Source: RQOF01 sp964461135
GTDB lineage: Bacteria; Calditrichota; Calditrichia; RBG-13-44-9
Reading direction: 5' to 3'
Length of the DNA stretch: 6,775 bases
NCBI GenBank assembly: GCA_964461135.1
Contig: CAYWTB010000144.1
Coordinates: 1 to 6,775 of the forward strand
Below, one piece after another: positions 6,366 to 6,775 of this stretch (position 1 is the first letter of the stretch; every line of letters starts with the position of its first letter). The translations under genes were made by a program, and so were the position numbers. Below the pieces are notes generated by a model. It saw only the letters and a program-made list of their open reading frames with translations. It had not been told where the DNA came from and did no database searches.

Positions 6366-6699
6366 GGGTTCTTTTTCCCGGCAGATAATCCTCTCTCACC
6401 GGAGAAAAAATTTCCACCACCAGCGAATCTTCGCTGATACCTCCCTGATGCTCCATATTTGAGGGAATACACCAGCTATCCCCCGGTGTACAGCGATGGG
6501 ACACCGATCCGATGATCAGGATCATTTCCCCCGATATCATATAGCCGGTTTGCTCAGAGGGATGGCTGTGACGGGGAAGTATACTTCCCTTCTTCAACCG
6601 GAATTCGGTCATTAAAGTATGCTCTCCGTAAACCATGGTCTTCTGATCGACACCGTCAACACGGCTATGGTAACCGGAATCATTATGTTTGCAGAACAT
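6358..6699 (-). CDS. Single-domain cupin family protein
   Basis: This 113-residue protein is one complete cupin beta barrel. Motif 1 reads GSILPRHSHPSEQTGYMISG (38-57), giving likely metal ligands His44, His46 and Gln50 (or Glu49). Motif 2 reads PGDSWCIPSNMEH (72-84), with His84 as the fourth ligand. The ending IFSPVREDYL (97-106) is typical of small cupins in this subgroup. Such proteins bind a metal and act as small-molecule enzymes or sensors, but their substrates are usually unknown and none is suggested by the neighbours. The ATG is supported by AGGAG (6710-6714), ten bases upstream. The same frame stays open upstream to the window edge, so a longer N-terminus cannot be formally excluded, though the length already matches the family. 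Base composition is close to the transporter gene and unlike the SWIM gene. Confidence 0.88.
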   Translation of the reverse strand: MFCKHNDSGYHSRVDGVDQKTMVYGEHTLMTEFRLKKGSILPRHSHPSEQTGYMISGEMILIIGSVSHRCTPGDSWCIPSNMEHQGGISEDSLVVEIFSPVREDYLPGKRTRE

Positions 6700-6709
6700 G
6701 AAGGTATTT

Positions 6710-6714
6710 CTCCT
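6710..6714 (-). promoter_or_regulatory. Ribosome binding site AGGAG of the cupin gene
   Basis: AGGAG on the minus strand lies ten bases from the ATG at 6697-6699. It is the main reason for preferring this start over the open frame continuing upstream to the window edge. Confidence 0.65.
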
Positions 6715-6775
6715 GACTTTATTAACCTGAAGTCGTAAAAAGTTATGAATCTCCTGGCGTTTGTAGTAGAATGTT

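Noticed and set aside
6364..6379. CGGG and CCCG inverted repeat with a T-rich loop at the end of the cupin gene
   Set aside because: The stem is only four bases, lies inside the coding sequence and is not followed by a T run.

Overview
The window holds five well-supported protein genes, all on the minus strand. In transcription order, from high to low coordinates, they are: a small single-domain cupin (6358-6699), a SWIM zinc-finger protein (4325-6025), a SEC-C zinc-binding protein (3719-4198), a DoxX-like small membrane protein (2904-3293) and a large SLC12-type cation-chloride cotransporter homologue (457-2625). I see no rRNA, tRNA, CRISPR array, transposase or phage gene.

The organism is a bacterium: it uses Shine-Dalgarno sites (a perfect AGGAGG before the DoxX-like gene, AGGAG before the cupin) and sigma70-like promoter pairs. 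The sequence does not fix the phylum. The gene content and mixed base composition would suit an environmental Gram-negative of the FCB type, but that is a guess. By eye, the transporter and cupin genes are near half G+C, while the block from about 3300 to 6360, carrying the SEC-C and SWIM genes, is clearly richer in A+T (hand counts: 31/60 G+C at 481-540, 33/60 at 6481-6540, 16/60 at 4501-4560).

The genes do not form a tight operon. Gaps of 126 to 425 bases separate them, and I find promoter-like pairs upstream of the SWIM, DoxX-like and transporter genes, so most look like separate transcription units facing the same way. The SWIM and DoxX-like genes share an almost identical upstream element, with the same 17-base spacing and the same upstream bases. 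This is the clearest sign of shared regulation.

The intergenic stretches are not empty. The gap between the DoxX-like gene and the transporter holds several inverted repeats. The gap between the SEC-C and SWIM genes holds a short G+C-rich patch that can fold into two hairpins. A weak 25-codon reading frame behind a perfect AGGAGG lies at 3540-3617. No complete new system is evident. The most interesting items are the paired promoter element, the two zinc proteins in an A+T-rich block, and the NKCC-like ion-site residues in a bacterial transporter.
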